DNA of 64,000 nt from Sinorhizobium terangae (GCF_029714365.1 NZ_CP121659.1:248001-312000), one strand, 5' to 3'. Shown: positions 28,274 to 38,299, counted from the first letter of the stretch. Notes: a model not told the origin generated them from the letters alone. Numbers and translations: made by a program.

Positions 28274-29017
28274 ATGGTTCATTTCGTCACAGGCGGTCGC
28301 CCCGAGGATGATGGCCGACTGGGCAGGAATGGGCGAGCTGCGCGTGCGGCCACCCTGGTGACACGGCTGCAGGCGATGCAGCGGCAAATCAATGCGAAGA
28401 ATTTCGCGGTCCTGCGCGTCAACGGCAGAGGCACGCCTGCGGCGCGCAAGTTGACCTGCGTTCTTCACAATTGGGGCACTGCGTGCGAGGCGAACGCGCG
28501 CGATCTCATTGGCATCTATGGTGAGGAACTGCTCGCACATCTCGACCGGTCCCTGCTGCCGGTCCTGTGGGATGGCCTCGGTGAGCACCAGGCCGCCGAA
28601 GCCGCCGATTTCCGCCCGTTCGCGCAGCGGCTGGCGGGACGAAAACTCGCCTATTCGGGAATCGCCTTTCCGGTCCGGCTCGGCGCCCAGGGCAACGGCT
28701 ATGTCGTCTTTACCAGCAGCTATATCGACGCGTCCAGCGAGCAGGTCGTCGAACTGCACGCGCAGAGCTGCCACATCATGACAGATATGCTCGCGGCAGA
28801 CGAAAGGCGGCTGTTTCAGGCGGAAGCGCTCAGCGACCGGGAGATCGCCTGTCTGCAGATGGCCGGCGACGGGCACATCAGCGAGGAAATTGCCGAGAAG
28901 ATGGGTCTCTCCGTGCACACGGTGAACGCCTATCTCGGGGCGGCAACGACGAAGCTCGACTCCGTCAATCGCATCCAGGCGATCGCCAAGGCGATACGCC
29001 TCGGTTACATCAGCTGA
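28274..29017 (+). CDS. visR: LuxR-type master flagellar regulator VisR
   Basis: This 247-residue paralogue of VisN has an N-terminal sensory-type domain and a C-terminal LuxR helix-turn-helix (LSDREIACLQMAGDGHISEEI, KMGLSVHTVNAYLGAA). The start ATG at 28274 is preceded by AGGGGAGG that overlaps the visN stop. It is expected to act as a heterodimer with VisN, activating rem. Confidence 0.93.
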   Translation: MVHFVTGGRPEDDGRLGRNGRAARAATLVTRLQAMQRQINAKNFAVLRVNGRGTPAARKLTCVLHNWGTACEANARDLIGIYGEELLAHLDRSLLPVLWDGLGEHQAAEAADFRPFAQRLAGRKLAYSGIAFPVRLGAQGNGYVVFTSSYIDASSEQVVELHAQSCHIMTDMLAADERRLFQAEALSDREIACLQMAGDGHISEEIAEKMGLSVHTVNAYLGAATTKLDSVNRIQAIAKAIRLGYIS

Positions 29018-29056
29018 CGAGTTGAACGGTGGCTCTCCGACACGAGAGCATCGGTG

Positions 29057-29106
29057 CTAAAGCGCGTCGCGTTCAAACGGCCTCAAGCGACGCGCTTTAG
29101 GTCTTT
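29057..29106. terminator. Bidirectional hairpin between visR and the flhB operon
   Basis: CTAAAGCGCGTCGC (29057-29070) and GCGACGCGCTTTAG (29087-29100) form a perfect 14-bp stem with a 16-base loop, followed by TCTTTGTTTT on the plus strand. It lies between convergent transcripts. Its sequence resembles a common rhizobial intergenic palindrome. Confidence 0.7.
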
Positions 29107-29160
29107 GTTTTCATGCATGTCGTTGGCCCAAAACCGCTGCACACTTTTGAGCGACATGCA

Positions 29161-29601
29161 TTAGCTCGCGAGCGGAAGGGCGTAAGATTTGACGAATTTC
29201 GCCTCTTCCAGGCTTTTCGCGAGGAAGACGGTGTTTTCGTCCGGATCCGTGGAGGGATGTTGGAAGCTGATATGGCTGATCTCGACCCCGGCGGTGTCGT
29301 TGCCGAGAGTCAGCCGCGCATAGACCGTAACGCCACGCAGCTTCAGTTCAAGGTCGAGAACGATCTCGGGGTTGCTGTCCCAATCCAGATTGTAGTTGCC
29401 ACCGAGGCCGAAATTCACCGTGCCGGGAAGGAAGTAGAGCTCGGCGGCAGACTCCACGAGGTCAGCGAGGCTCGCATGAGACTCGAATCGTAACAGCGCG
29501 ATGAAGTCCGCGGCGTCGACCAGACGCAGTTCTGTCGCCACCGGGCGGATTGCTTCCGCCACTATCTGCTCGCGCTTTTCGGAGAATTCGCACTTTTTCA
29601 T
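29161..29601 (-). CDS. Conserved flagellar-operon protein of unknown function
   Basis: This protein of about 146 residues starts 5 bp after the flhB stop, so it is co-transcribed with flhB. A GTG at 29610 overlapping that stop is an alternative. It is predicted soluble: a helical N-terminal half (REQIVAEAIRPVATELRLV, LADLVESAAELYF) and a beta-rich second half (VNFGLGGNYNLDW, IVLDLELKLRGVTVYARLTL). It has no signal peptide or named domain that I recognise. Placement behind flhB suggests a role in flagellar export or regulation, but this is inference. Confidence 0.75.
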   Translation of the reverse strand: MKKCEFSEKREQIVAEAIRPVATELRLVDAADFIALLRFESHASLADLVESAAELYFLPGTVNFGLGGNYNLDWDSNPEIVLDLELKLRGVTVYARLTLGNDTAGVEISHISFQHPSTDPDENTVFLAKSLEEAKFVKSYALPLAS

Positions 29602-29606
29602 CGAGA

Positions 29607-30689
29607 TCACGTCACCCGTTTTTGTTGCGGCTGAGCTGCATAAACCCGGTGAATGAGTTCGGCGACTGCCTTGTAAAACACCGGTGGAATAACACTATCC
29701 ACCGAGACTTGTGCAAACATGGAGCGTGCGAGCGGCGGATCCTCGAAGACCGGAATGCCGTTTTTTTCGGCAAGTTCGCGGATCTTGAGCGCGACAAGGT
29801 CCTGGCCCATGGCGACCACAACCGGTGCATCGTTCTCTTCGCGGACGTATCGGAGCGCGACGGCATAGTGTGTCGGGTTGGCGATCACCAATGTGGCACG
29901 CGGCACCGAGGAAATCATGCGCTTGCGCGCCCGATCACGCTGGATCGAGCGCAACCGCGACTTGACGATCGGGTCGCCCTGGGACTGTTTCAGTTCCTCC
30001 TTTACCTCCTGCTTCGTCATCATCAGTTCCGTGTACCAGTGATGCCGTGTCCAGAAGAGATCGACGATCGCAAGCACGGCCGTCGCCAGGAGCACGACGA
30101 TCATGATCTGCTTGAGGTCGGACGTCATGGCCGTGAAAATCGTCACCGGATCCGAGAACATCAGATCGAGCGTGGCGAAATAGTCGTTCCACAGAACGAG
30201 GACCACAACGGTCGAAACGATGACGATCTTGAACAGGGACTTGCCGAATTCGACCAATCCCTGCACGCCGTAGATGCGCTTGAAGCCGGCCGCAGGGGAT
30301 ATGCGGTTCATCTTCGGCTGAATGCGATCGAGGACTGGGCGAGGGAGGTTCTGGAAGGTCGACGATCCGACGCCGAAGATGATCAGCAGCACGAAGATCG
30401 GGACGAGCAGCGCCGCCGATTTCAGGATGATGTGCGAAATCAGCGCGACGACGTCGGTCGATGTGTCCAGCCTCCAGGCTTCCGGCTGCTCGAAAATGTC
30501 CTTGAGGGCCTCGGCGACGCTCGCGGCGCCATCCGACAGAAAGAAGACGACGAAGATATAAATCGCAAGCGTCGAGGCGAACACTGTCACCTCGCGGGAA
30601 AATGGGACGTTACCCTTGTCGGCGGCATCGGAGAGCTTCTTCTCCGATGGCGCCTCGGTCTTGCTGTCTTTGTCCTGATCTTCCGACAT
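29607..30689 (-). CDS. flhB: Flagellar export switch protein FlhB
   Basis: This 360-residue protein has four transmembrane helices in residues about 30-220 and a cytoplasmic domain with the autocleavage motif NPTH at 271-274 ([14 protein letters not shown]). Cleavage there changes export specificity from rod/hook to filament substrates. The N-terminus is charged ([18 protein letters not shown]). It is the first gene of a two-gene minus-strand unit. A degenerate class II-like sequence, rc TTCACGACAG, lies at 30763-30772. Confidence 0.94.
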   Translation of the reverse strand: MSEDQDKDSKTEAPSEKKLSDAADKGNVPFSREVTVFASTLAIYIFVVFFLSDGAASVAEALKDIFEQPEAWRLDTSTDVVALISHIILKSAALLVPIFVLLIIFGVGSSTFQNLPRPVLDRIQPKMNRISPAAGFKRIYGVQGLVEFGKSLFKIVIVSTVVVLVLWNDYFATLDLMFSDPVTIFTAMTSDLKQIMIVVLLATAVLAIVDLFWTRHHWYTELMMTKQEVKEELKQSQGDPIVKSRLRSIQRDRARKRMISSVPRATLVIANPTHYAVALRYVREENDAPVVVAMGQDLVALKIRELAEKNGIPVFEDPPLARSMFAQVSVDSVIPPVFYKAVAELIHRVYAAQPQQKRVT

Positions 30690-30856
30690 GAAACAGGAAG
30701 CTCCCGGCGATTTCCCGATCGAACGTCACCCGATCAGGCAAGCCCGCGGCGATGCTCTCCCGCTGTCGTGAACCTCAAAGCTCAGGCGCGCAAGGGTCTG
30801 GCGACGCCGGTGGGGCCGGGTCAACAGGAATTATGGAGTTGCGGTCGCGACCGGCC

Positions 30857-31888
30857 TCAGGCGGCCTCCGCTTCCTTGTCCTTGAGCTCCAGCTGTCCGC
30901 TGGCGGCGAGGCGGATTGCCTCCTGCGTGATGGACCGTCTGGCGATCGCGATGTCGCGCGGGTTGATGCCTGCATCGCCGACAGCCAGATCCGATTCGAT
31001 CATACGGCGCTGACGGGCGCCGATCGACGCGAGAACCGATTCGCGCAGTTCCGGCGCCGAGCCGCGAAGCGCCATCGTGATGATGTCGGTGGAGACGTCG
31101 TTGAACAGTTGCACGCGGCTTCTCTGCGGCATGAAGAGAATGTCGTCGAAGAGGAAGATCTTCGGCCGGACCTTCTTGGCCGAGTCGGTGTTGATCGTCT
31201 CGAGCGAGGCGAGCAGCGTGTCCACCTGTCCCTTTTCGAGTTCGTTCATGACCTCGGCGATCTTGGCGGGTCCGGGCGAGTTGCGCTCGGCTTCCATCTC
31301 GTCGATCATTTCCATCACGCGCGCCTCGATGATGGCGGCCGCCTTCGGACTGACGTTCTTGATGTTGACGGCGCGGTTCAGGATGTCCGGCCGTTGTGTT
31401 TCCGAGAGCTGCAGCAGCACTTTGGCGCCGAAGCTCGAAGGCATCATCGACAGGACATAAGCGATCGTCTGCGGGTGTTCTTTGGCGAGCGACTGGGCAA
31501 CGAGCACCGGATCGCACTCCTGCAGACGATCCCAGATATTTGCTTCGTAGGATTGGAAGGTGGCGCGGCGGCCAAGCAGGCCATCGACCTCGTCCGGGGT
31601 CAGCCCTTCCTCCAGGATGCTCTCGATCGCCCGGGCATTGTCCATCAGGCCGGCGCCTTCGGTGAAAAGATCCTCGAATTCGTTGACGAGCGATTCGAGT
31701 TCGTGAGGCGGGATGGCGCGCAGTGACTGCGCCGCGGCGATGATGGCCTGGAGTTCGCTCTGGGTGAAGAACTTCAAGAGCTTCCCGGCTACGGACTTGC
31801 CCATCGCAAGCAATACGGCCGCCGCTTTGTCTGTCTGACTCAGCGGAGCTGCCGGCGTCTGTGCCCCGAAACTTTCGAAATCCATCAT
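30857..31888 (-). CDS. fliG: Flagellar motor switch protein FliG
   Basis: This 343-residue switch protein has the FliG N-terminal MS-ring-binding domain (TDKAAAVLLAMGKSVAGKLL), a middle domain (RPDILNRAVNIKNVSP) and the C-terminal torque helix with charged residues (DIITMALRGSAPELRESVLASI). It sits at the end of the motA-fliM-fliN-fliG minus-strand cluster and transmits torque from the stators. Confidence 0.94.
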   Translation of the reverse strand: MMDFESFGAQTPAAPLSQTDKAAAVLLAMGKSVAGKLLKFFTQSELQAIIAAAQSLRAIPPHELESLVNEFEDLFTEGAGLMDNARAIESILEEGLTPDEVDGLLGRRATFQSYEANIWDRLQECDPVLVAQSLAKEHPQTIAYVLSMMPSSFGAKVLLQLSETQRPDILNRAVNIKNVSPKAAAIIEARVMEMIDEMEAERNSPGPAKIAEVMNELEKGQVDTLLASLETINTDSAKKVRPKIFLFDDILFMPQRSRVQLFNDVSTDIITMALRGSAPELRESVLASIGARQRRMIESDLAVGDAGINPRDIAIARRSITQEAIRLAASGQLELKDKEAEAA

Positions 31889-31916
31889 GGATTTATCCCT
31901 CGCCCAATCATCGGGC

Positions 31917-32531
31917 CTATGAGTTCTTGCTGCCCTTGATCTCGATGAGCTTGACGCCGAAACGGGTCACGTCGCCCTCGAGTACCGTAATTTCACCACG
32001 ACCGATCACCCGGCCGTTGACCATGATTTCGACCGGCTCCCCGATCTTTCGGTCAAGCGCGATCGTTGCGCCTTCGCTGAGGCCCATGAGCCCGGAAACC
32101 TGCATCCGGCTGGTGCCGAGCACGATCTGAACATCGATCGGAATGTCCATGATCAGATCGAGATTGGCCGTCATGCCGCTGCCTGGCGCGGCTTCGATTG
32201 CCGGCTCGGCGGCATCGAAGCCGCCGCCGAAACTGCCGCCGGCGTCGAAGGCGCCGTTCATTCCGGCGCCCGCGAAGTCGCCGCCGAAGCTATCCGCCCC
32301 GAAGTCGCCGCCGAATGCGCTTGCAGTATCGCTGGTACCCCCAAAGTCGCCGCCGAATTCTGTTGCCATGTCCAGCGCGCCGGTGGAGCCGAAGTCGGCG
32401 CCAAAATCCGTCGCCTGCTCGCCATCCTTCTTGAGAACGCCGCGCAGGTCGTCGATCGCCTGGTCGAGCTCCGTGTCTTCGACGGCGAATGCGGCCTGTT
32501 CTTGGATGGGTGCTGCTTTCTTGGGTGCCAT
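31917..32531 (-). CDS. fliN: Flagellar motor switch protein FliN with FG-repeat linker
   Basis: This protein of about 204 residues has its SpoA C-ring domain in the last 85 residues ([36 protein letters not shown]). Between the N-terminal helix and SpoA, residues about 40-118 are low complexity, with repeated [11 protein letters not shown] and SFGG units. Typical enteric FliN is about 137 residues, so the extra length is this repeat. I chose ATG 32531; an upstream ATG at 32567 would add 12 residues, and neither has a strong ribosome-binding site. Confidence 0.9.
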   Translation of the reverse strand: MAPKKAAPIQEQAAFAVEDTELDQAIDDLRGVLKKDGEQATDFGADFGSTGALDMATEFGGDFGGTSDTASAFGGDFGADSFGGDFAGAGMNGAFDAGGSFGGGFDAAEPAIEAAPGSGMTANLDLIMDIPIDVQIVLGTSRMQVSGLMGLSEGATIALDRKIGEPVEIMVNGRVIGRGEITVLEGDVTRFGVKLIEIKGSKNS

Positions 32532-32589
32532 GTGCGATTTATTCCAGTTGAAGCTTGCCTCAGGCATTCTGCCGGGAGAGGGCGGGCTG

Positions 32590-33537
32590 TTAACTCATGA
32601 TGTGGCGAAGAATGTCCTGCTCGGAGCCGTGCGTATCCTTGACCCGGACCGTGTATTTCGCGCCGGACCGCCCGAACTCGCAGACATAGAGCTCGCGCCC
32701 ATTGGCGTTTACCTCCACGCGAACGTCCTGACCGTCATGAAACGGGATCACGTCTCCTGGCTGCAGGCGACTGATCGTGTCGAGCGTCAGGCTTTCCAAC
32801 CGGATGCGTGCCTCGAGCGTCACGGCGGAGCGGCGAACCTGCTCCTCGAGCTGTTCGGTCCATTCCGTCTTTGTTTTTTGACCCTGGCCGGCGCCTTTGG
32901 GCGGGACGATCTGCGTCTTCAGGAGAACGCTCTGGGGAACGACGACCGAAAAGGTCGAGAGCACCGGCCCGAGGCCGATCGTCATGTCGATGGAGGCCGC
33001 GTAAACGTCCTCCATCGCGGGATCGGGTTTGGGGCGCGTTTCGCTGTTGTATGGACGGCTGACGACGACCTCGAATCCACCCGGCGCGTTCACCGCTTGG
33101 CGCAGCACATCGGCGATCTTTTCGAAGATCGGCACCGCGACGTCGATCTCAATCTGCGACATCGACCGGGGCTGCGGTTCCCCGATGCTCGTGGGCTCGG
33201 CGCCGAGCAGAGCCTCGACGAGGGTGATGAGAACGGGACTGTCACAACCGATCTGAAAATCCTGGCACCAGTTGCGCAGCGAAGCGTCTGTGAGCAGAAC
33301 ACCGTCTCCAAGGCCCGCAATGAGCTCGTTCCTGAAACCGGTCTTGAAACCGGCATAGCCGATCGCAATGTCGTGACCAGTCTCGGCCTTGTATATGCCC
33401 GGAAGCAGTTCGCCGAAAACCTGGCCGAGTTCGAGTGCGGTTCGGCCGATCACCTTGTCGTCGCCGAGCGCGCCGATCATGCGCGCAAGCAGCCTCTTGT
33501 CGAATGCGTAGACGTTGGATGCCATGCTCGGGTTCAT
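32590..33537 (-). CDS. fliM: Flagellar motor switch protein FliM
   Basis: This 315-residue C-ring component has a central CheC-like domain and a C-terminal SpoA segment ([22 protein letters not shown]). The usual N-terminal CheY-binding peptide is not obvious; the protein opens [20 protein letters not shown]. The start ATG at 33537 is one base after the motA stop. An internal ATG at 33525 is possible. In rhizobia, CheY2-phosphate is thought to act here to slow the motor. Confidence 0.92.
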   Translation of the reverse strand: MNPSMASNVYAFDKRLLARMIGALGDDKVIGRTALELGQVFGELLPGIYKAETGHDIAIGYAGFKTGFRNELIAGLGDGVLLTDASLRNWCQDFQIGCDSPVLITLVEALLGAEPTSIGEPQPRSMSQIEIDVAVPIFEKIADVLRQAVNAPGGFEVVVSRPYNSETRPKPDPAMEDVYAASIDMTIGLGPVLSTFSVVVPQSVLLKTQIVPPKGAGQGQKTKTEWTEQLEEQVRRSAVTLEARIRLESLTLDTISRLQPGDVIPFHDGQDVRVEVNANGRELYVCEFGRSGAKYTVRVKDTHGSEQDILRHIMS

Positions 33538-33538
33538 G

Positions 33539-34417
33539 TTATGCCGCCTTGCTTTCGCTGCCGCCGCCCGGGTTCATCATCTCCTGCTCGACGGCGTCGA
33601 TGGACGGCCGCTCATAGGCGGAGATCGTCTTGCGGCCATATTCGAGCGCGACCTGCGGAACCGAGCCGTTCATGTAGGCAAGCAGCGTCTGCTTGACGAT
33701 GACGTAGAGGCGGTTCTGCTTCTCGCGCACGGCCTTGATGTTGGCGACGAGCGGGCCGACGACCGAATAGGAGAGGAAGACGCCAAGCAGCGTTCCGACG
33801 AGTGCGGCGGCAATCTTGGCCCCAAGCACTTCCGGGGCCTCGTTGATGGCACCCATCGCCTTTATGACGCCGAGAACCGCTGCGACGATACCGATCGCCG
33901 GCAGCGCATCGCCCATGATCGTCAGCGAGTGATAACATTTCATCTTGTCATGGGTGATTGTCTGGATTTCCTCGTCCATCAGCGCCTCAATCTCATGTGA
34001 GCGGGCGTTGCCGATGATGATCAGCCGCACATAGTCGCAGATGAAGGCGGTCAGTTCCTTGTTCTGCAGGACGGTGGGCGCTGACTGGAAGATCGAGGAT
34101 TCTTCCGGGTTGTCGATGTGGCTCTCGATCTCGTTGCGGGATTTGGTCCTGAGATCGCGCATCAGGCTGTAGAGGACGCCGAGCGTATCAAGGTAGTGGC
34201 GCTCTTTCGGCACCTTATGCCTGAAGGCTTCGCCGAGCGCCTTGCCGGTGTCCTTCACGACCTTCATCGAGTTGGCCATGATGAAGCCGCCGATGCCTGC
34301 ACCGCCGATGATCATCAACTCGAAAGGCTGGTTCAGCACCTCCAGGTGGCCACCCATCGCGAGATATCCGCCGAGGATACAGCCGAAGGTCACAAGAAGC
34401 CCGATGATGATGTTCAT
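33539..34417 (-). CDS. motA: Flagellar stator protein MotA
   Basis: This 292-residue proton-channel subunit has four membrane helices and a large cytoplasmic loop between the second and third. The start ATG at 34417 is preferred because the protein then opens with its first helix, [20 protein letters not shown]. The C-terminus is charged and short. It leads the motA-fliM-fliN-fliG cluster and is far from motB, as in S. meliloti. Confidence 0.94.
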   Translation of the reverse strand: MNIIIGLLVTFGCILGGYLAMGGHLEVLNQPFELMIIGGAGIGGFIMANSMKVVKDTGKALGEAFRHKVPKERHYLDTLGVLYSLMRDLRTKSRNEIESHIDNPEESSIFQSAPTVLQNKELTAFICDYVRLIIIGNARSHEIEALMDEEIQTITHDKMKCYHSLTIMGDALPAIGIVAAVLGVIKAMGAINEAPEVLGAKIAAALVGTLLGVFLSYSVVGPLVANIKAVREKQNRLYVIVKQTLLAYMNGSVPQVALEYGRKTISAYERPSIDAVEQEMMNPGGGSESKAA

Positions 34418-34456
34418 TGTCGATACCTGTCGCGATCGTGATTTTCCGTTGATGGA

Positions 34457-34479
34457 ATAGGATTTCATCCTTGCGTGAG
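34457..34479 (-). promoter_or_regulatory. Class II flagellar element upstream of motA
   Basis: On the minus strand, CTCACGCAAG (34479-34470), 9 bp, then CTAT (34460-34457), 39 bp before the motA start. It lies back to back with the divergent element at 34520-34542. Confidence 0.6.
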
Positions 34480-34519
34480 GCTGTTCCTAAGACCTTCTTG
34501 AAGCCGCGCCCGGAACAGG

Positions 34520-34542
34520 TTCGCGCAAGCCAGTCAGGTCAG
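34520..34542 (+). promoter_or_regulatory. Class II flagellar element upstream of the DUF1217-flgF unit
   Basis: TTCGCGCAAG at 34520-34529, 9 bp, then TCAG at 34539-34542, 58 bp before the GTG at 34601. The second half is the least conserved of the seven copies. Confidence 0.5.
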
Positions 34543-34600
34543 GATTTGCGAGGTCGGGCCACATTGCGCCCGGCTTTATTCCGGACAGGGCGAAGCGATC

Positions 34601-35380
34601 GTGACCACGACCTATACGAGCTACAAGCTGATCACCGCCGATCTGACGAAGTCGCTGGAGCGCGTTTCCGAACAGCCGGACGTCGCGCGCGAGACGGAAT
34701 ACTACTTGTCGAAGATCGGCAGCATCAAAACCATCGACGATTTCTTCGCCGACAGCCGGCTCTACAACTACGCGATGAAGGCGCACGGCCTCGAAGATAT
34801 GGCCTATGCGAAGGCCTTCATGCGCAAGGTGCTTTCCGGGGGCATCGACAGCGACGACGCCTTCGCCAACAAGCTGACGGACGGTCGTTACAAGGCGCTG
34901 GTCGAATCGCTCAATTTCGCCCGCAACGGCGAGGCGGCGACCTCATTCGACCGCGCGCAAAAAGGTGTTGCCGACAAATATGCGCGCCAGACGCTGGAAC
35001 AGAATGCCGGCGAGGAAAATGCCGGCGTGCGGCTGGCGCTCTATTTCTCGCGCATGGCGCCGACGATCACCAGCGGCTACGCCATCATCGCCGACGAGGC
35101 GCTGGCACAGGTCGTGCGGACTGCTCTGCAACTGCCGGAGGAGTTCGCGGCGACCGACGTCGACCGCCAGGCCGAGGCCTATGAGGCGGCGATCGACCTC
35201 AAGGACTTCCAGGATCCCGAGAAGCTGGCGGCGTTTCTCGATCGCTTTACCGCCCTTTGGGAAGTCAACAACTCCACGGACAGCTACGATCCGCTTGCGG
35301 TTTTCGGTTCATCGAGCGGCTACGGCATCTCCTCCGATCTGCTCCTGTCCATTAACAGCCTGAAACTCGGGGGACGCTGA
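34601..35380 (+). CDS. DUF1217 flagellar-cluster protein
   Basis: This 259-residue protein starts at a GTG. It is largely helical and soluble, with SYKLITADLTKSLERVSEQP at the start, a long charged middle and a C-terminus ending LLLSINSLKLGGR. It matches the DUF1217 family, found in rhizobial flagellar clusters and still without an assigned function. flgF starts one base after its stop, so the two are coupled with fliI. Its place before a rod gene suggests a rod-assembly or regulatory role (inference). Confidence 0.8.
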   Translation: MTTTYTSYKLITADLTKSLERVSEQPDVARETEYYLSKIGSIKTIDDFFADSRLYNYAMKAHGLEDMAYAKAFMRKVLSGGIDSDDAFANKLTDGRYKALVESLNFARNGEAATSFDRAQKGVADKYARQTLEQNAGEENAGVRLALYFSRMAPTITSGYAIIADEALAQVVRTALQLPEEFAATDVDRQAEAYEAAIDLKDFQDPEKLAAFLDRFTALWEVNNSTDSYDPLAVFGSSSGYGISSDLLLSINSLKLGGR

Positions 35381-35381
35381 G

Positions 35382-36104
35382 GTGCAGACCGGTCTCTATG
35401 TGGCGATCTCATCGCAGATGGCGCTCGAAAAGCGCCTGAACACAATCGCCGACAACATCGCAAACTCCGGCACCGTCGGCTTCCGCGGCGCTGAAGTGAA
35501 GTTCAACCAGATGCTCGGCGACACCAAGCCGACCAAGGTCTCCTACGTGTCGGAAGGTGAGGAGTACCTCAACACCAATACCGGGTCGCTCGCACGCACC
35601 GGCGCCTCGCTCGATTTTGCGATCAAGGGCGACGCCTGGTTTTCGATCGACACGCCCGGCGGGCCGGCTTTGACCCGCGACGGCCGGTTCACGCTGACGG
35701 AAGCCGGTGAGCTCGTCACCATCAAGGGCTATCCGGTGCTCGATGCCGGCGGGGCGCCGATCCAGCTGAATGGCGGAGCAGGCGAAATCACCGTCGGAGC
35801 CGATGGCGCCATCCACCAGAACGGCAATCAGGTCGCTCTGCTCGGCCTCTTTGAGGCGGACTTCAGCAACGGCTTCATGCGCTACGACAACAGCGCCGTC
35901 ATGCCGGCCATCCAGCCGGAGCCGGTCGTCGACCGTTTCGATGTCGGCGTCATGCAGGGATTCCTCGAGGAGTCGAACGTCAACGCCATTCAGGAAATGT
36001 CGCAGCTCATCATGGTCACCCGTGCCTTCGACAACATCACGGCCCTGATGCGCGACAGCGAGGGATCGCTGGAAGAAGCGATCAAGACGCTGGGCGGCAG
36101 CTGA
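35382..36104 (+). CDS. flgF: Proximal rod protein FlgF
   Basis: This 240-residue rod protein belongs to the flagellar basal-body family. The N-terminal rod motif reads ISSQMALEKRLNTIADNIAN and the C-terminal helix NAIQEMSQLIMVTRAFDNI. It starts at GTG 35382, with GGGGACG upstream. It is co-transcribed with the DUF1217 gene and fliI. Confidence 0.9.
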   Translation: MQTGLYVAISSQMALEKRLNTIADNIANSGTVGFRGAEVKFNQMLGDTKPTKVSYVSEGEEYLNTNTGSLARTGASLDFAIKGDAWFSIDTPGGPALTRDGRFTLTEAGELVTIKGYPVLDAGGAPIQLNGGAGEITVGADGAIHQNGNQVALLGLFEADFSNGFMRYDNSAVMPAIQPEPVVDRFDVGVMQGFLEESNVNAIQEMSQLIMVTRAFDNITALMRDSEGSLEEAIKTLGGS

Positions 36105-36107
36105 TAA

Positions 36108-37523
36108 ATGACGGAAACCATGAAACGCGAAGGTCCCGAGACCCTTGCCGCATCGACATCGCTGGCGGCGCTTGCCGGGCTGGTCGAGCGCTATTCGAAG
36201 CCGGAGTTTTCGATCGCGCCGGGTGGGCACGTGCAGACGATCGCGCCGGGGCATTACACCGTTAGCGGTCTTTCGCGCCACGTTCGGCTCGGCGATTTCG
36301 TCGCGCACAAAAGCGCGACGGGCACCCATCTCGGCGAGGTCGTCCGTGTCGAGCCGGGGCAGGTCGTCGTCTGCCCGATCGAACCCGGCGATCCGATCGG
36401 CACTCACGATACGGTCATTCGCAAGGGTGCATTCCGGATTGCTCCGACGGACGATTGGTGCGGACGCACGATCAACGCGCTGGCAGAGCCGATCGATGGC
36501 CTCGGGCCGCTGCTACAGGGCGACGTTCGCCGCTCGATCTCCAACACCGCGCCGCCCTCCATGGCGCGCAAGCGCGTCGAGCATGGCTTCAGAACGGGTG
36601 TGCGTGCCATCGACATTTTCTCGCCGCTTTGCCTCGGGCAGCGCCTTGGCATCTTTGCCGGCTCCGGTGTCGGCAAGTCGACGCTGCTTTCGATGCTGGC
36701 GCGTGCGGATGCCTTCGACAAGGTGGTGATAGCGCTGGTCGGCGAACGCGGCCGCGAAGTCCGTGAATTCATCGAGGACACGCTCGGCGACAATCTCTCC
36801 AAATCGGTCGCCGTCGTCGCTACCAGCGACGAAAGCCCGATGCTGCGGAAGATGGCACCGCTGACGGCCGTCACGATTGCCGAGCACTACCGCGACAAGG
36901 GCGACAACGTGCTCCTCATCGTCGATAGCGTGACGCGCTTCGCCCATGCGATCCGCGAGGTGGCGACGGCGGCGGGTGAGCCTCCGATCGCGCGCGGTTA
37001 TCCGGCTTCCGTCTTCACCGAACTACCCCGCCTGCTCGAGCGCGCCGGCCCCGGCGTCGAGGGGACCGGGACGATCACCGCGATCATCTCAATCCTGGTG
37101 GATGGCGACAACCACAACGATCCGGTCGCCGACTCGACGCGCGGCATTCTGGACGGGCATATCGTGCTGGAGCGCAGCCTGGCGGAGGAGGGACGCTACC
37201 CGCCGATCAATCCGCTCGCCTCGATCTCGCGCCTGGCGCGGAAGGCGTGGACTCCGGATCAGGAGAAGCTGGTGGCGCGTCTCAAGGCACTGATTCATCG
37301 CTTTGAGGAAACGCGCGACCTTCGCCTGATCGGTGGTTACCGGCCGGGCGGCGATGCAGATCTCGACATGGCGATCAAGCAGGTGCCGATCATCTATGAC
37401 GTACTCAAGCAGACGCCCGGCGAGCGAGCCGCGTTCGACGCCTTCACCGATCTCGCCAACGCGCTGAAGGCGGCCGCGATGGGAAATCAGCCGGGTGCAG
37501 CCGGCATGCGACCGAGGGGATAG
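36108..37523 (+). CDS. fliI: Flagellum-specific ATPase FliI
   Basis: This 471-residue F1-like ATPase energises export by the flagellar type III apparatus. The Walker A motif GSGVGKST lies near residues 185-192, Walker B is in VLLIVDSVTRFA, and the EGTGTITAI and SRGILDGHIVL segments are typical. The N-terminal 25 residues would bind FliH. The gene starts three bases after the flgF stop. Confidence 0.95.
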   Translation: MTETMKREGPETLAASTSLAALAGLVERYSKPEFSIAPGGHVQTIAPGHYTVSGLSRHVRLGDFVAHKSATGTHLGEVVRVEPGQVVVCPIEPGDPIGTHDTVIRKGAFRIAPTDDWCGRTINALAEPIDGLGPLLQGDVRRSISNTAPPSMARKRVEHGFRTGVRAIDIFSPLCLGQRLGIFAGSGVGKSTLLSMLARADAFDKVVIALVGERGREVREFIEDTLGDNLSKSVAVVATSDESPMLRKMAPLTAVTIAEHYRDKGDNVLLIVDSVTRFAHAIREVATAAGEPPIARGYPASVFTELPRLLERAGPGVEGTGTITAIISILVDGDNHNDPVADSTRGILDGHIVLERSLAEEGRYPPINPLASISRLARKAWTPDQEKLVARLKALIHRFEETRDLRLIGGYRPGGDADLDMAIKQVPIIYDVLKQTPGERAAFDAFTDLANALKAAAMGNQPGAAGMRPRG

Positions 37524-37525
37524 GG

Positions 37526-38077
37526 GTGACCGACTACGACGCAGACGAGATCGTCAAGCAGCGCCGCCGCGAGGCAAAGATGCCGCTGATCGACAAGTTC
37601 CTGGCTGCCATCGGACTGACGATGGCGGCGTTTGCGACCTTCTTTCCCTGGTATGCCTTCGTCCATCAGGGTGAATTCTCGATGCCGCGGCTGTGGCAGG
37701 GATCGGCGCGCGACATGCCGGGGCGCCCCGGCCGCGATGTGCTGTCCGTTTCGCCCCAGGCGATGAAGGATATGGATAGCGACACGGCGGCCGCCGTGGA
37801 TCGTCTGACGACGGCGACCGTGCCCGGGCTTGGTGATGCGCCGGGTCGCGGGCAGGCGGAAACAGAAGCTGGGATGGATCAGCCGTTCCCGGGGCAGTCG
37901 GGCTTCAGGCTGAGGCATGTCATCAATGGCCGCGCCCTGATCGAGGACGCAAGCGGCATGTATATCGTTCGCGTAGGGTCGATCCTGCCTGACAACAGCC
38001 GTCTTGCGACGTTTCAGGAGCGCGATGGCCGCTGGGTGATGATCACATCCAAGGGCGAGATCTACGAAGAGCAGTAG
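37526..38077 (+). CDS. Conserved single-span flagellar-operon protein
   Basis: This 183-residue protein starts at GTG 37526, two bases after the fliI stop, so it is in the same transcript. Residues 1-20 are charged, residues about 24-46 form one membrane helix (FLAAIGLTMAAFATFFPWYAF), and the rest is outside or periplasmic, with a beta-rich end (LRHVINGRALIEDASGMYIV). It occupies the position between fliI and flgB where S. meliloti has an unnamed gene. It is not a FliJ, which lacks a membrane span. Function unknown. Confidence 0.8.
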   Translation: MTDYDADEIVKQRRREAKMPLIDKFLAAIGLTMAAFATFFPWYAFVHQGEFSMPRLWQGSARDMPGRPGRDVLSVSPQAMKDMDSDTAAAVDRLTTATVPGLGDAPGRGQAETEAGMDQPFPGQSGFRLRHVINGRALIEDASGMYIVRVGSILPDNSRLATFQERDGRWVMITSKGEIYEEQ

Positions 38078-38248
38078 ACCGGCGATCAAACGCAGGCGGC
38101 CGCGAATGACAAGGCGCCTCCCTTTAGCCGTCGTTAGCTCCGTTTCCCATTCGTGCATGAAAATGCGGCGCTGTCGCATGTTTCCTGGAATTGCAGCCGC
38201 TGTAGAGCTGGATCGCGGTGCAGCCAGAAATCCGCGATCCCGACAAGT

Positions 38249-38271
38249 CCCACGCAAGATTACCTGCCTAG
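38249..38271 (+). promoter_or_regulatory. Class II flagellar element upstream of flgB
   Basis: CCCACGCAAG at 38249-38258, 9 bp, then CTAG at 38268-38271, 28 bp before the flgB start. The preceding 150 bp after the upstream stop hold no gene. Confidence 0.6.
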
Positions 38272-38299
38272 GTTCGTCATCATCAGGCAGGAGCTTTTG

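Noticed and set aside
29550..31013. A plus-strand open frame opposite flhB and fliG
   Set aside because: It overlaps two well-supported genes on the other strand, and its translation looks like reverse-complement coding.
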